Source: Nocardiopsis flavescens
Lineage (GTDB): Bacteria; Actinomycetota; Actinomycetes; Streptosporangiales; Streptosporangiaceae
DNA: 64,000 nt
Direction: 5' to 3'
Assembly (NCBI RefSeq): GCF_900141985.1
Contig: NZ_FQZK01000018.1
Location: 1-64,000 of the forward strand
Below, one piece after another: positions 1 to 8,438 of the stretch. The number at the start of each line of letters is the position of its first letter. Position 1 is the first letter of the stretch. The translations under genes were made by a program, and so were the position numbers. The notes beneath the pieces were generated by a model. It saw only the letters and a program-made list of their open reading frames with translations. It made no database searches and was not told where the DNA came from.

Positions 1-72
1 GTTGATAGGCCGGGTGTGGAAGCCCTGTGAGGGGTGGAGCTGACCGGTACTAATAGGCCGAGGGCTTGTCCG
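1..72 (+). rRNA. 23S rRNA, 3' end (partial)
   Basis: The first bases carry the conserved terminal 23S segment reading CTGACCGGTACTAATAGGCC, which pairs with the 5' end of the molecule. The gene enters from outside the window. The exact 3' end is set only roughly, by the end of the conserved segment. Confidence 0.9.
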
Positions 73-182
73 CTGCAGATAATTGGGTGCTCGCGCATAC
101 GTTGTTCACATTGTATAGCTGTGTGGAATTCTTCCCTGTGGGGTCGTCTTTTCGGAGGTGGCTGTCTGTGGGGTGTGGGTTT

Positions 183-299
183 CCGTGGTGGTTATGGTGG
201 GAGGGTCACACCCGGTTACTTTCCGAACCCGGTCGTTAAGTCTCCTTGCGCTGATGGTACTGCCCTGTGGTGGGGTGGGAGAGTAGGTTGCTGCCACGG
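183..299 (+). rRNA. rrf: 5S rRNA
   Basis: The segment is about 117 nt. Its ends CCGTGG and CCACGG pair as helix I, and it contains conserved internal 5S sequence such as CCGAACCCGG and GGTACTGCCCTGTGGTGGG. It follows the 23S 3' end by about 110 bp, the usual 23S-5S order of a bacterial rRNA operon. Confidence 0.93.
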
Positions 300-315
300 T
301 TTTTTTCGGGTTGAG

Positions 316-388
316 AGCCCCTCGTCTTTTGGCGGGGGGCTTTCCCTGTTTGGGGGGTCGTCCTTGGGGCGGCCCCCCTTTTTTTTGT
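316..388 (+). terminator. Tandem rRNA operon terminators
   Basis: There are two successive hairpins. The first pairs AGCCCC (316-321) with GGGGCT (336-341) and is followed by T. The second, from 352, pairs a GGGGGG run with CCCCCC and is followed by eight T residues. They end the rRNA operon just after 5S. Confidence 0.85.
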
Positions 389-429
389 GTGGTGTGCGGG
401 GTGGCCGGCCGGAGGGTTTTCTCTTTTGG

Positions 430-1120
430 CCGGGATGGCCGGGGTGGTCGGCTGCTGTTGGTGCGCGGGCCGGGGTTTGTGGTGTGGTGGTTTTTGTCCT
501 GACCGGGGTGGCCGGCCCCAGCCGGTCGGTGGACCGCGGCGCTGGCCATGGCCGGAGGGTGTCGTTCCCATCCCGGCCCCAGTCGTAGAGCGTCGTTCTC
601 ACCCTGGCCGCAGGGGGTGAGAGCTCGACCGGAGTTCTCCGAAAGCCCGGCCGCTTGGGGTGGGCGGCCAGCGGAGCGTGGACCTGGCCCCGGCGCAGTC
701 GGCGGGCGGCAGCGTGGCGGGGCTGTGCGTTGGGCGCGCGTCCACGGTGGTGGGGGTATCTTCCGGGGCTGGGTCGAGCGAGGCGATCCCAGCTCAGCCG
801 CTTGGGGTGGGAGGAATGCCCCCTGCAAAGGGTTGTGGGCGCGAGGAGCGGCCCGTGCGTAGAGCCCACCCATGCCCTCCCAACGCCGTAGGGGGTGAAA
901 CGTGTGCTGTCTTGGGGCCCCGGGCACAGCCGGAGAGCATTGATCGCCACCCCGACCCCGGGGGGTTTCGGGAGGGCGTACTCGGCTCCGCGAACCCGTG
1001 GGGGTGAAGGCCGCGGATACCTGCCCGGCTCAGCCACCGGGGGGTCGTCCACCCGCCTGGTGCCCCCGGCCCCAGCGGGAGGGTGTCGCGCTGCCTCGGG
1101 TCGCGCGGGGTAGGGCCGCG
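430..1120 (+). repeat. Inverted repeat, left arm
   Basis: The arm matches the reverse complement of about 1645-2290. The best block is about 795-880 against 1885-1975, with only a handful of mismatches over some 86 bases. Further matches are GGCCGGAGGGTGTCGTTCC near 549 against the complement near 2160-2187, and the block near 600-760 (AGCTCGACCGGAGTTCTCCG). Arm edges are approximate because similarity fades. Confidence 0.75.
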
Positions 1121-1644
1121 GCTACCTGCTCGCTCGACCACGCGGGGGTGAAGGCCGCGCGTGCCTGCTTGCCCGGCCAGCCGGGGGGTGGGAGCTGCGC
1201 GTGCTCGCGGCATCGGTGCGTCGTGGTGCGGGAGGGCGCTTGGGTGCGGGTTACTACGTCTGTGGTTGGTGTTCCAAGCGAGGTCGGGAGCGACCGCGCG
1301 GCCCCGGGCGGACCCTTCCTCCGTTCCCAAGGGGCTGGGCGGGGCAGGCCTCGCCCGGATCCGCCCCCCGGAAAGCACACCCCCACCACCCGGGACGTGC
1401 GGCCCACGATCTCGCCTGTCCGTCTGCCGCCTGCTGCATCGTGGGGGCGGATCCGGCTCCGCCGGTCTGTGCCTTTCCAAGCGGTGACCGTTCTGGAGAC
1501 CAAAGGTCCTGGTCGGGCGCGACCACAGACCGCCGTTCCCAACGGGTGACCGTCCTGGAGACCTCCCAGTCCGTCTCACCCCCTGGAGCGGAGCATGCGG
1601 GAGCGTGCCCCGACACCCCCTACGGCGGGCCGGGTGGGAGCGTG

Positions 1645-2290
1645 CGGCCTTACCCCGCGCGACCTGGAGTGGGAGCGATGCCCTCCGGCTGTGGTCGGGG
1701 TCTCCAGGAGGGTGGATAACCCCCAGTGAGGCGGCGGGGCAGGTACGCGCGGCCTTCACCCCCGTGTGTCTGTGGAGCTGAGTATGCCCTCGCCAACCCC
1801 CTGGAGCCGGGGCATGGATCAATGCTCACCGGCTGTGCTGGAGGCCCAGAGACAGCGCACGCTCTACCCCCCCATTGCGTTAAGGAGGGCATGGGTGGGC
1901 TCTACGTACGGGCCGCTCCTCGCGCCCACCACTCTTTGCAGGGGGCATTCCTCCCGCCCCGGGCGGCCGGGGTGGGATCGCCTCGCTCGACCCAGCCCCG
2001 GAACACACCCCCACCACCGTGGACGCGCGCCCAACGCACCGACCCGGAGGTCTGCCGCACCCCGACCGCGCCGGGGCCAGGTCCACGCTCCGCTGGCCGC
2101 CCACCCCAAGCGGCCGGGCTTTCGGAGAACTCCGGTCGAGCTCTCACCCCCGCAACCTGAGCAGGGAGCGACACCCTCCGGCTATGGCCGGGCGCCCCGG
2201 TTCGGTGAAAAACCACTGCGGCGCAGGCCCCGGTCCGCCGACCACCACGGCGCAGCCCCGCCTCCCGAACCGGCCGGGCCGTGAAAGGCG
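1645..2290 (-). repeat. Inverted repeat, right arm
   Basis: This is the reverse-complement partner of the 430-1120 arm. The central 0.5 kb between the arms also holds short repeated blocks: GTGACCGTCCTGGAGACC-like units near 1484 and 1546, and GGGGGTGAAGGCCGCG near 1003 and 1146, with an inverted copy near 1748-1766. Confidence 0.75.
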
Positions 2291-2525
2291 CGCTCCCCCG
2301 CCGAGTGTCCCCCGGGGCACCCGGAACCCCCGCCCGCCCCTCTCCGCCCACAGGGCGGCCTCAGGGCACGCGGGAGCCGCTACACGGCCTGCTGGTCCCC
2401 CGCCACGGGCACGGGCAGCCCGTGGGGCGGGCCGTCCCCCTCGGGCCGCGGCCACTCCGGTGGGGAGGGCGGCGGCCGGGGGACCCGCGAGGGGTGTCGG
2501 GGGGTGTGCGGCTGTTGTGGAGGAA

Positions 2526-2621
2526 TCAGTCCTCGTCGGCCTCGGGGGCGTCGATGAGCTGCCGCAGCAGCACCACGAAGTCCTCGTCGCTCATGCCGGA
2601 CCAGTCCACGTGATCGTTCAT
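2526..2621 (-). CDS. Hypothetical 31-residue acidic peptide
   Basis: A short ORF starts at ATG 2621 and encodes 31 residues beginning MNDHVDWSGMSDEDFVVLLR and ending in a run of Asp/Glu. G/C-biased third positions support coding. It lies 93 bp downstream of the helix-turn-helix gene at 2715-3023 on the same strand and might be co-transcribed with it. I recognise no family. It is small enough that coding status is uncertain. Confidence 0.45.
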   Translation of the reverse strand: MNDHVDWSGMSDEDFVVLLRQLIDAPEADED

Positions 2622-2714
2622 GCTTGCGGTGTCCCCAAACTGGCCACCGATAAGCCTGTGCTACGTGAATTGGTGGGAGAAGTCTGGGTTAACTCCGCAT
2701 CGTTCCAGGTCGGC

Positions 2715-3023
2715 TCAGATACGCCTCTGGAGGGCACCCCGGCATTCCGGGCAGCGGCAACGCTTGTTGTAGCCGGTGACGGTCCCGTGCGGAAGGGACG
2801 GGTCGCGCTGGTCGGTGAGCGTGGAGTCCAGCTGGTCCCCGAACGACTGGAGGATCCGGGCGGTGGAGAACACCTGCCTGGGGCTGATCTCCAGTTCCGC
2901 GGCGGCTTCGTCGATGTGCTTCCCCATCCGGAGTTTCGCGATGAGACGCGAGCGGGTACTCGGCGGCATCTCCGCTTCGGCGTTCGCGATCAACTGCTCG
3001 ACGTCGTCGATGGGGTGGCTCAT
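2715..3023 (-). CDS. Small putative DNA-binding protein with C-terminal CxxC motif
   Basis: The product is 102 residues. Residues about 22-65 form an alpha-helical segment with a helix-turn-helix look (LRMGKHIDEAAAELEISPRQ), so sequence recognition is plausible. The C-terminus carries HGTVTGYNKRCRCPECRGA, a His-Gly...Cys-Arg-Cys-x-x-Cys signature found in many small actinobacterial and phage proteins, which may bind metal. It is divergent from the XRE regulator at 3284. GC content here is lower than in the housekeeping genes nearby. The specific role is unknown. Confidence 0.65.
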   Translation of the reverse strand: MSHPIDDVEQLIANAEAEMPPSTRSRLIAKLRMGKHIDEAAAELEISPRQVFSTARILQSFGDQLDSTLTDQRDPSLPHGTVTGYNKRCRCPECRGALQRRI

Positions 3024-3213
3024 GGGTTTCCTCTACGTGTGCGGGCGAGCGGCCACCGGAGCGGACGCCTTCTGCATCGTACGCGCTTTCCGCAGATGTG
3101 GCCTGTGTTGTCGATGAGACCCATGTTTCCACGTTCGGGACCCTCGTCACAGATAGTGGCGGGTGACTTTCCCTCTTAATGCATCGAATCAGCCGCTCTT
3201 TTCTAGAAACTCA

Positions 3214-3227
3214 TTGCTAGATGCTAG
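3214..3227. promoter_or_regulatory. TGCTAG tandem repeat upstream of XRE gene
   Basis: TTGCTAGATGCTAG is two 7-bp units in tandem, 57 bp upstream of the XRE gene start. A similar TTGCTAGTCTGCTAG lies just after that gene's stop codon. A regulator-binding role is inferred from position and repetition. Confidence 0.4.
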
Positions 3228-3283
3228 ATGCCGTGTTTCGCTGGTCACATACCTTCGACACTCTCCGTCATTGGAACGGTGCC

Positions 3284-4102
3284 ATGACCAGTCCCACGGT
3301 CCGCCGTCGGCGGTTGTCCGCCGAGCTCCGCCGCCGTCGTGTCCAGGCGGGTCTGACCCTCAGCGATGTCGCCGACGAGCTGGAATGGTCGCCGGCCAAG
3401 CTAGGCCATATCGAGACGGGGATCCGCAAGTGGCCCTCGGTCATGGAGATCTCCGCGCTGCTGCGACTGTACGGGGTCACCGGGGGGCAGCGGGAGGCCA
3501 TCCTGACCCTGGTGCGCGAGTCGCGGATGCGGCCGTGGTGGACCGAGTACGAGGACGTCCTCTCCTCCGCCTACGTGGGCAACGAGGCGGGCGCGGTCTC
3601 CCTGCGGGTCTACGGCGGGATCCTCGTCCCCGACCTGCTCCAGGCCCCCGACTACACGGCCCTGGTGGGCCGCGCCCTCGGGCACGGCGAGGACGCGGTC
3701 GAGCGGATGGTCGCCGCCCACCTCAAGCGCCAGGAGGTCCTGGAACAGGTCCGCTACCACGCGATCGTCGAGGAGGACGCCCTCCAGCGGATCTCCGGGG
3801 ACCGCGGCCTGCTGCGCGCCCAGACCACCCGCATCATCGAGGCGGCCTCCGAGACGGTCACCGTCCAGCTGCTCCCGACGTCCGCGGGGCCGCACCCGGG
3901 CGTCGCCGGGCCGTTCTCCGTGCTGGAGTTCGACGAGGACGAGGCGGACCTGGCGTACGTGGAGGCCACCCAGGGAGGAACGATCGTGGAGGTGGAGGAA
4001 TCGGTCACCGCCTGCAAGCGGGTCTGGGCGGAACTGACCCGGATCGCCCTGTCCCCCAAAGCCACCCTGGGGATACTGCGGCGGATGGCACTCCTCACTT
4101 GA
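3284..4102 (+). CDS. XRE-family regulator with DUF5753 domain
   Basis: The 272-residue protein has an N-terminal helix-turn-helix (about residues 10-65, including LSDVADELEWSPAKLGHIET) and a long C-terminal DUF5753-type region. Such proteins are very numerous in actinomycetes and usually sit beside small DUF397 proteins. No typical DUF397 gene is recognised here; the neighbouring small ORFs are candidates only. ATG 3284 was chosen because the helix-turn-helix follows at the normal distance; an upstream in-frame start at 3221 would overlap the TGCTAG repeat. The protein is probably a transcriptional regulator of its own neighbourhood. Confidence 0.88.
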   Translation: MTSPTVRRRRLSAELRRRRVQAGLTLSDVADELEWSPAKLGHIETGIRKWPSVMEISALLRLYGVTGGQREAILTLVRESRMRPWWTEYEDVLSSAYVGNEAGAVSLRVYGGILVPDLLQAPDYTALVGRALGHGEDAVERMVAAHLKRQEVLEQVRYHAIVEEDALQRISGDRGLLRAQTTRIIEAASETVTVQLLPTSAGPHPGVAGPFSVLEFDEDEADLAYVEATQGGTIVEVEESVTACKRVWAELTRIALSPKATLGILRRMALLT

Positions 4103-4106
4103 CGGC

Positions 4107-4121
4107 TTGCTAGTCTGCTAG
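4107..4121. promoter_or_regulatory. TTGCTAG/CTGCTAG repeat downstream of XRE gene
   Basis: TTGCTAG and CTGCTAG are separated by one base, 5 bp after the XRE stop codon and about 80 bp upstream of the DLW-39 gene. It is the same hexamer pair as at 3214-3227, so it may be a second operator for the same regulator. Confidence 0.35.
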
Positions 4122-4201
4122 GTGACAACCTCATAAAGTTCTCTACGGGGCCCTCCTGCGGGGGCTTCGTGACGAACCGGATCAACGAAAGGGTCCAGAC
4201 A

Positions 4202-4324
4202 GTGAAGAAGATCATCGTTCTGGCGCTGGTGGCCCTCGGGGCGTTCGCCATCTACCGCAAGATCCAGGCGGACCGCGCCGAGCTCGACCTGTGGACCGAG
4301 GCCACGGCGGCCGGCGAGAACTGA
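4202..4324 (+). CDS. DLW-39 family protein
   Basis: The 40-residue product starts at GTG 4202. It has a single N-terminal hydrophobic helix (KKIIVLALVALGAFAIY), a basic stretch, and the family signature Asp-Leu-Trp (residues about 29-31, in ELDLWTEA). DLW-39 proteins are tiny actinobacterial membrane peptides of unknown function. They are typically encoded near gyrA, DUF3566 and tRNA-Ile/tRNA-Ala genes; the tRNA-Ala gene here is 195 bp downstream. This supports an origin-proximal location. Confidence 0.9.
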   Translation: MKKIIVLALVALGAFAIYRKIQADRAELDLWTEATAAGEN

Positions 4325-4519
4325 GACGTCGCGGCGCGGCGCGCGCCGTTCGACGCCAGTGCGCGGCACGAAGACGTGGGTGGGCCGGCGTTCCCGTGGT
4401 GCGGCCCACGGCTTTGTGGCGTTCGATCCCTGACCCCACGGCCCCCGCGGTCGTGATCTGGGGTGTGTCCTGGTGAGGGTATGCTCTGCGTAGCGACCGG
4501 GCCTGGTACCGGGGTGCGA

Positions 4520-4592
4520 GGGGCCATAGCTCAGCTGGCAGAGCGCCGGTTTTGCATACCGGAGGTCAGGGGTTCGACTCCCCTTGGCTCCA
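4520..4592 (+). tRNA. tRNA-Ala (TGC)
   Basis: The 73-nt cloverleaf pairs acceptor GGGGCCA with TGGCTCC. The D arm is AGCTCAGCTGGCAGAGC, the anticodon loop reads TTTGCAT (anticodon TGC), and the T loop carries GGTTCGA. CCA is not encoded. Confidence 0.96.
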
Positions 4593-4623
4593 CAGCGGGA
4601 AAACAGCAGATCAGACGTAACGG

Positions 4624-4649
4624 GCGGGGACTCCTTCGGGGGTCCCCGC
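4624..4649 (+). terminator. Hairpin after tRNA-Ala
   Basis: GCGGGGAC pairs with GTCCCCGC around a TTCG-containing loop, about 30 bp past the tRNA 3' end. Confidence 0.65.
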
Positions 4650-4831
4650 TTCGCGTTGCGGGGGCTCTGGTCCGGATGCGGGCCGGGCGGCCCCGCAGGG
4701 CTCCTCCGGCGGCGCGGCACCAGGGACTTTCGATCCACATCGAAACCCTGGTGACCGGGCTCTCCGCGGTGGAGAGTGGTGCCCACAGGAGGCCGACCGG
4801 GTCGGCCGGGCGACGGAGAAGAGAGCAGACC

Positions 4832-5206
4832 ATGCCGCAGTACTTCCTCACCATCCCGCACGACACCGCCGACGAGCCGACGATGGAGTCCATGCAGGAG
4901 ATGGACCCCGCCGAGCTGGAGGCCGTGATGGCCGCCGTCGACGCCTTCAACACCGCGCTCGACGAGGCGGGCGCCTTCGTCCACGCCGGCGGCCTGCACC
5001 CGCCGTCGACCGCGGTCACCGTCGACGCCACCGGGCCCGAGGTGAAGCGCACGCCAGGGCCGTTCGTGGACGCCACCGAGTACGTGGGCGGGTTCTGGAT
5101 CATCAGCGCCCCCGACGAGCAGGCCGCGGTCGGCTGGGCCGAGCGGTGCTCCGCCGCCCTGCGTTCGCGCATCGAGGTCCGCGCCCTCCAGGAGGCCCCC
5201 GAGTAG
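4832..5206 (+). CDS. YciI-related (DGPF-domain) protein
   Basis: The 124-residue protein begins MPQYFLTIPHD. It shows the YCII-type dimeric alpha/beta-barrel pattern, including the segment GPFVDATEYVGGFWIISAPD near residues 70-90, which corresponds to the DGPF(V/A)E...GG(F/Y) signature. Actinobacterial members often accompany ECF sigma factors, but none is adjacent here, so this copy appears single. ATG 4832 is preceded by GGAGAAGAGAG, a good ribosome binding site. Catalytic function is not established for the family. Confidence 0.85.
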   Translation: MPQYFLTIPHDTADEPTMESMQEMDPAELEAVMAAVDAFNTALDEAGAFVHAGGLHPPSTAVTVDATGPEVKRTPGPFVDATEYVGGFWIISAPDEQAAVGWAERCSAALRSRIEVRALQEAPE

Positions 5207-5560
5207 GCCCGGGACGGGTGCGGTGACGGGGCTCCCCCCGCGGGACCGGGGGAGCCGTCGCCGTGGCGCGCCCGCGCCTCCCCCGCCGATTTCGCGCTTT
5301 GTCGATTTAGGGGGATGTCGCCCCGGTCCGCTCCGGGGGACAGTGGGTATGACCACATTCCAGGCCAATGACAGCCACATCGGCCGTGTGCAACACATCC
5401 CCTGTCCCCGACCCGCCGTGCTCCGGGTTCGAGTCACAGCCACACCCCGGGTCCGCGAGGACCCGTCGTCCCTTCCCCGGGCAACGGCGCTCGGCCGCTG
5501 TCCCGGGCCTGCCGCCACGCCGGGCCCCGTGCCCGGCGGCGAAGGAGAGAAGGTGATGGC
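5207..5560. other. Intergenic leader before pntAA
   Basis: I see no credible gene in these 354 bp. The segment near 5290-5400 is less GC-rich than its surroundings and could hold the pnt promoter. A CCCCGGTCCGCTCCGGGG hairpin lies near 5320-5337. Confidence 0.4.
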
Positions 5561-6712
5561 ATGCGGTTGAGTTTCGCCCGCTCCGACGACCCCGCCGACG
5601 GGCGGGTGGGCGCGACGCCGGAGACGGTGTCCGTCCTGACCCGCCACGGAATCCGGGTCGAGGTCGAGACGGGGGCCGGGGAGAGGGCCGGCCACTCCGA
5701 CGACGCCTACATCGAGTCCGGGGCCGAGATCGTCCCCGGCGCCGACCTGTTCGCGCGGGCCGACATCGCGGTGTCGGTGGTCCCGCCCTCCCCCGACCGG
5801 CTGGCCGCCATGGCCGAGGGCTCCGTGCTCGTCGGGCTGCTGCGCCCGGTGCACGCCGTGGACACCGTCCGCGTCCTGGTGGAGCGCGGGGTCACGGCGC
5901 TGGCCATGGAACTGGTGCCCCGTACGAGCAGGTTCCAGCCCATGGACGCGCTGTCCTCCCAGGCCGGCGTCGCCGGGTACAAGGCGGTGCTCATGGCGGC
6001 CGACCGGATCGACAAGATGTTCCCGCTGTCGATGACCGCCGCGGGCACGGTCCGCCCGGCCGAGGTCGTGGTGCTGGGCGTGGGCGTGGCGGGCCTCCAG
6101 GCCATCGCCACCGCGCGACGGCTGGGCGCCGCGGTCAAGGCCAACGACGTGCGGGCGGCCGCCGCCGAGGAGGTCCGCTCGCTGGGCGCCGACTTCGTGC
6201 ACATCCCCGGGGTCACCGACCAGGAGGGCGGTGCGTACGCGCGGATGCTGGGCGAGGACCTGGCCCGGGCGCAGCACGAGGCGCTGGCGCCCCACGTCGC
6301 GCGGGCCGACGCCGTCATCTGCACGGCGCAGATCCCCGGGCGGCGGGCCCCGCGGCTGCTCACCGAGGAGATGGTGGAGGCGATGCCGCCGGGCTCGGTG
6401 GTCATCGACCTGGCGGCCGAGGACGGCGGCAACTGCGCCCTGACCGATCCCGGCGGGGAGGTGGGGGAGTACGGCGGGACCCGGGTGGTGCCGGTCCCGC
6501 AGGCGGCCCGGCTGCTGCCCCGGGAGGCCAGCGCCCTCTACGCCCGCAACGTCGCCCACCTGGCGGAGCACCTCGCCGGGCAGGACGGGCGGCTCCCGCT
6601 CGGCTCCGGCGAGGAGCTGGGCGCGCTCCTCCTGGTCCGGGACGGCGAGGTGGTCCACGGGCCCACCGCCCGGGCCCTGGCCGGCGGCAGCCACGCGGGG
6701 ACGGTCCGATGA
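5561..6712 (+). CDS. pntAA: NAD(P) transhydrogenase, alpha-1 subunit
   Basis: The 383-residue soluble domain I binds NAD(H) and transfers hydride to NADP+ on domain III. It shows the alanine-dehydrogenase/PNT fold, with the Rossmann segment VVVLGVGVAGLQAIATARRL (residues about 168-190) and the substrate-loop region SSQAGVAGYKAVL. It heads a three-gene operon, and its TGA overlaps the ATG of pntAB. The separate AA, AB and B subunits are the usual arrangement in many actinobacteria and alphaproteobacteria. ATG 5561 follows GAAGGAGAGAAGG. The complex consumes proton-motive force to make NADPH. Confidence 0.95.
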   Translation: MRLSFARSDDPADGRVGATPETVSVLTRHGIRVEVETGAGERAGHSDDAYIESGAEIVPGADLFARADIAVSVVPPSPDRLAAMAEGSVLVGLLRPVHAVDTVRVLVERGVTALAMELVPRTSRFQPMDALSSQAGVAGYKAVLMAADRIDKMFPLSMTAAGTVRPAEVVVLGVGVAGLQAIATARRLGAAVKANDVRAAAAEEVRSLGADFVHIPGVTDQEGGAYARMLGEDLARAQHEALAPHVARADAVICTAQIPGRRAPRLLTEEMVEAMPPGSVVIDLAAEDGGNCALTDPGGEVGEYGGTRVVPVPQAARLLPREASALYARNVAHLAEHLAGQDGRLPLGSGEELGALLLVRDGEVVHGPTARALAGGSHAGTVR

Positions 6713-7008
6713 CGGCGACGGCGGGTCTCATCCTCTCGGTCTACGTCTTCGTCCTCGCCGCGTTCCTCGGGCACGAACTGCTCTCCAAGGTCCCGCCGAT
6801 GCTGCACACCCCGCTGATGTCGGGGGCCAACGCCATGTCCGGGGTGGTCGTCATCGGCGCCCTGGTGCTGGCGGGGACCACCACCGGGGCGGTGGCGACG
6901 CTCTTCGCGGTGGCGGCGGTCGCGCTGGCCACCGCCAACGTCGTCGGCGGCTTCATGGTCACCGACCGGATGCTCGGCAGCTTCACCAGCGGACGGGGGC
7001 GCTCATGA
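6709..7008 (+). CDS. pntAB: NAD(P) transhydrogenase, alpha-2 membrane subunit
   Basis: The 99-residue membrane protein has three predicted helices (about residues 5-25, 37-60 and 62-85). The family sequence HELLSKVPPMLHTPLMSGAN follows the first helix. It forms part of the proton channel (domain II) together with PntB. Both ends overlap neighbours in ATGA arrangements, which implies translational coupling within the pnt operon. Confidence 0.94.
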   Translation: MTATAGLILSVYVFVLAAFLGHELLSKVPPMLHTPLMSGANAMSGVVVIGALVLAGTTTGAVATLFAVAAVALATANVVGGFMVTDRMLGSFTSGRGRS

Positions 7009-8438
7009 ACCCCTCCCTCGGAGCCACCGAGATCGCGCTGCTGGCCTACCTGGTCCCCGTGGCGCTGTTCGTCGTCGGCCTCAAGCGCCTGGCCCGGGTG
7101 CGCACCGCGCGCCGGGGCAACCTCTTGCTGGCGGTGGGGATGCTGCTGGCGGTCGTGGTCACCCTGGTCGAGCAGGGCCGGGTGGACTACGTGTGGATCG
7201 TGGTGGGGCTGCTGGTCGGCGCCTCGGTCGGCGCGGTCACGGTGATGCGGGCTTCGGCGACCTCGATGCCGCAGGTGGTCGCCCGCTTCAACGGGTTCAG
7301 CGGCGCGGCCGCGGCGCTCATCGGCCTGGCCCTGTTCTGGGACGCGGTCGTCTCCCCGGACGCGGGCGCGGCCCTGGTCACGCTCGGGGTGCTGGAGTCG
7401 CTGTCCCTGGCGGTGTCGTTGGTGATCGGCGCGGTCACCTTCTCCGGCTCGGTGCTGGCCGAGGCCAAGCTGTGGGGCCGCCTCGGCGGTCTGACCCGCA
7501 TCCCGGGGCGGGTGGTCCTGCTGGCTGCCACGGGCGCCCTGGGCGTGCCGGCCGCGGGCGCCGCCGTCGCGGCGGACGACGTCCGGACTGCCGCGGCGGC
7601 GCTGGTCGCGCTGCTGGTGCTGGCGCTGGCCGCGGGTGTGCTCGCGGTCGCCCCGGTGGGCGGCGCGGACATGCCGGTGATGATCTCCCTGCTGAACTCG
7701 GTGTCGGGGCTGGCGGTGGCGGCGAGCGGGTTCGCCCTCGGGAACACGATGCTCATCATGGGCGGGACCATCGTCGGCGCCGCGGGCCTGATGCTCACCA
7801 GGATCATGTGCGCGGCGATGAACCGCGGCCTGCTCGGCGTGTTCGCGGGAGGCCTGGGCGACACCGCGCCGCCGGGCGAGGGCCGGGAGTCCTACGACCA
7901 CGTGGTGTCCTCCGACCCGGAGGAGGCGGCGATGGTGCTGGAGGTGGCCCGCAGCGTGGTGATCGTTCCGGGCTACGGCCTGGCGGCGGCGCGCGCCCAG
8001 CAGTCGGCGGCCGACCTGGCGGACACGCTGGCCGAGCGCGGCGTGCGGGTGCGGTTCGCCGTCCACCCGGTGGCCGGCCGCATGCCCGGGCACATGAACG
8101 TGGTGCTGGCGGAGGCGAACGTCCCCTACGAGCGGCTGGTCGAGATGGAGGCGATCAACCGGGACTTCGGCGACACGGACGTGGTCATCGTGGTGGGCGC
8201 CAACGACGTGGTGAACCCGGCGGCCAGGGCCGCCTCGGGGTCGCCGATCGCGGGGATGCCGATCCTGGAGGTGGACAACGCGCGCCGCGTGATGGTGGTC
8301 AAGCGGAGCCTGTCGGCGGGTTACGCGGGCATCAAGAACGAGCTGTTCGAGCGCGACAACTGCACGATGCTCTTCGGGGACGCCAAGCAGGTGCTGGACG
8401 ACCTGGTCCGTGAACTGAAGGCCGGTATCCCGGCCTGA
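7005..8438 (+). CDS. pntB: NAD(P) transhydrogenase, beta subunit
   Basis: The 477-residue protein has roughly nine N-terminal transmembrane helices (domain II) and a C-terminal NADP(H)-binding domain III from about residue 300. Domain III holds the glycine-rich VVIVPGYGLAAARAQQ and the GANDVVNPAA segment. It is the last gene of the operon, followed by a hairpin at 8563-8596. Confidence 0.95.
   Translation: MNPSLGATEIALLAYLVPVALFVVGLKRLARVRTARRGNLLLAVGMLLAVVVTLVEQGRVDYVWIVVGLLVGASVGAVTVMRASATSMPQVVARFNGFSGAAAALIGLALFWDAVVSPDAGAALVTLGVLESLSLAVSLVIGAVTFSGSVLAEAKLWGRLGGLTRIPGRVVLLAATGALGVPAAGAAVAADDVRTAAAALVALLVLALAAGVLAVAPVGGADMPVMISLLNSVSGLAVAASGFALGNTMLIMGGTIVGAAGLMLTRIMCAAMNRGLLGVFAGGLGDTAPPGEGRESYDHVVSSDPEEAAMVLEVARSVVIVPGYGLAAARAQQSAADLADTLAERGVRVRFAVHPVAGRMPGHMNVVLAEANVPYERLVEMEAINRDFGDTDVVIVVGANDVVNPAARAASGSPIAGMPILEVDNARRVMVVKRSLSAGYAGIKNELFERDNCTMLFGDAKQVLDDLVRELKAGIPA

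Larger units (their letters stand above)
389..2525. other. 2.1-kb gene-free GC-rich spacer
   Basis: I find no credible gene here. Open frames occur on both strands in several phases, but they give low-complexity Pro/Arg/Gly protein without domains, as expected from very GC-rich noncoding DNA. The stretch is mostly made of a diverged inverted repeat (arms near 430-1120 and 1645-2290) plus shorter repeated blocks in the middle. Confidence 0.6.

Noticed and set aside
106..2284. Overlapping long open frames on both strands downstream of 5S rRNA
   Set aside because: All read as Pro/Arg/Gly-rich protein in several phases. They mirror each other because of the inverted repeat, and none has a recognisable domain or a good start.
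4118..6694. 858-codon minus-strand frame over pntAA, the YciI gene and tRNA-Ala
   Set aside because: It runs antisense to well-supported genes and a tRNA. Long antisense frames are expected at this GC content.
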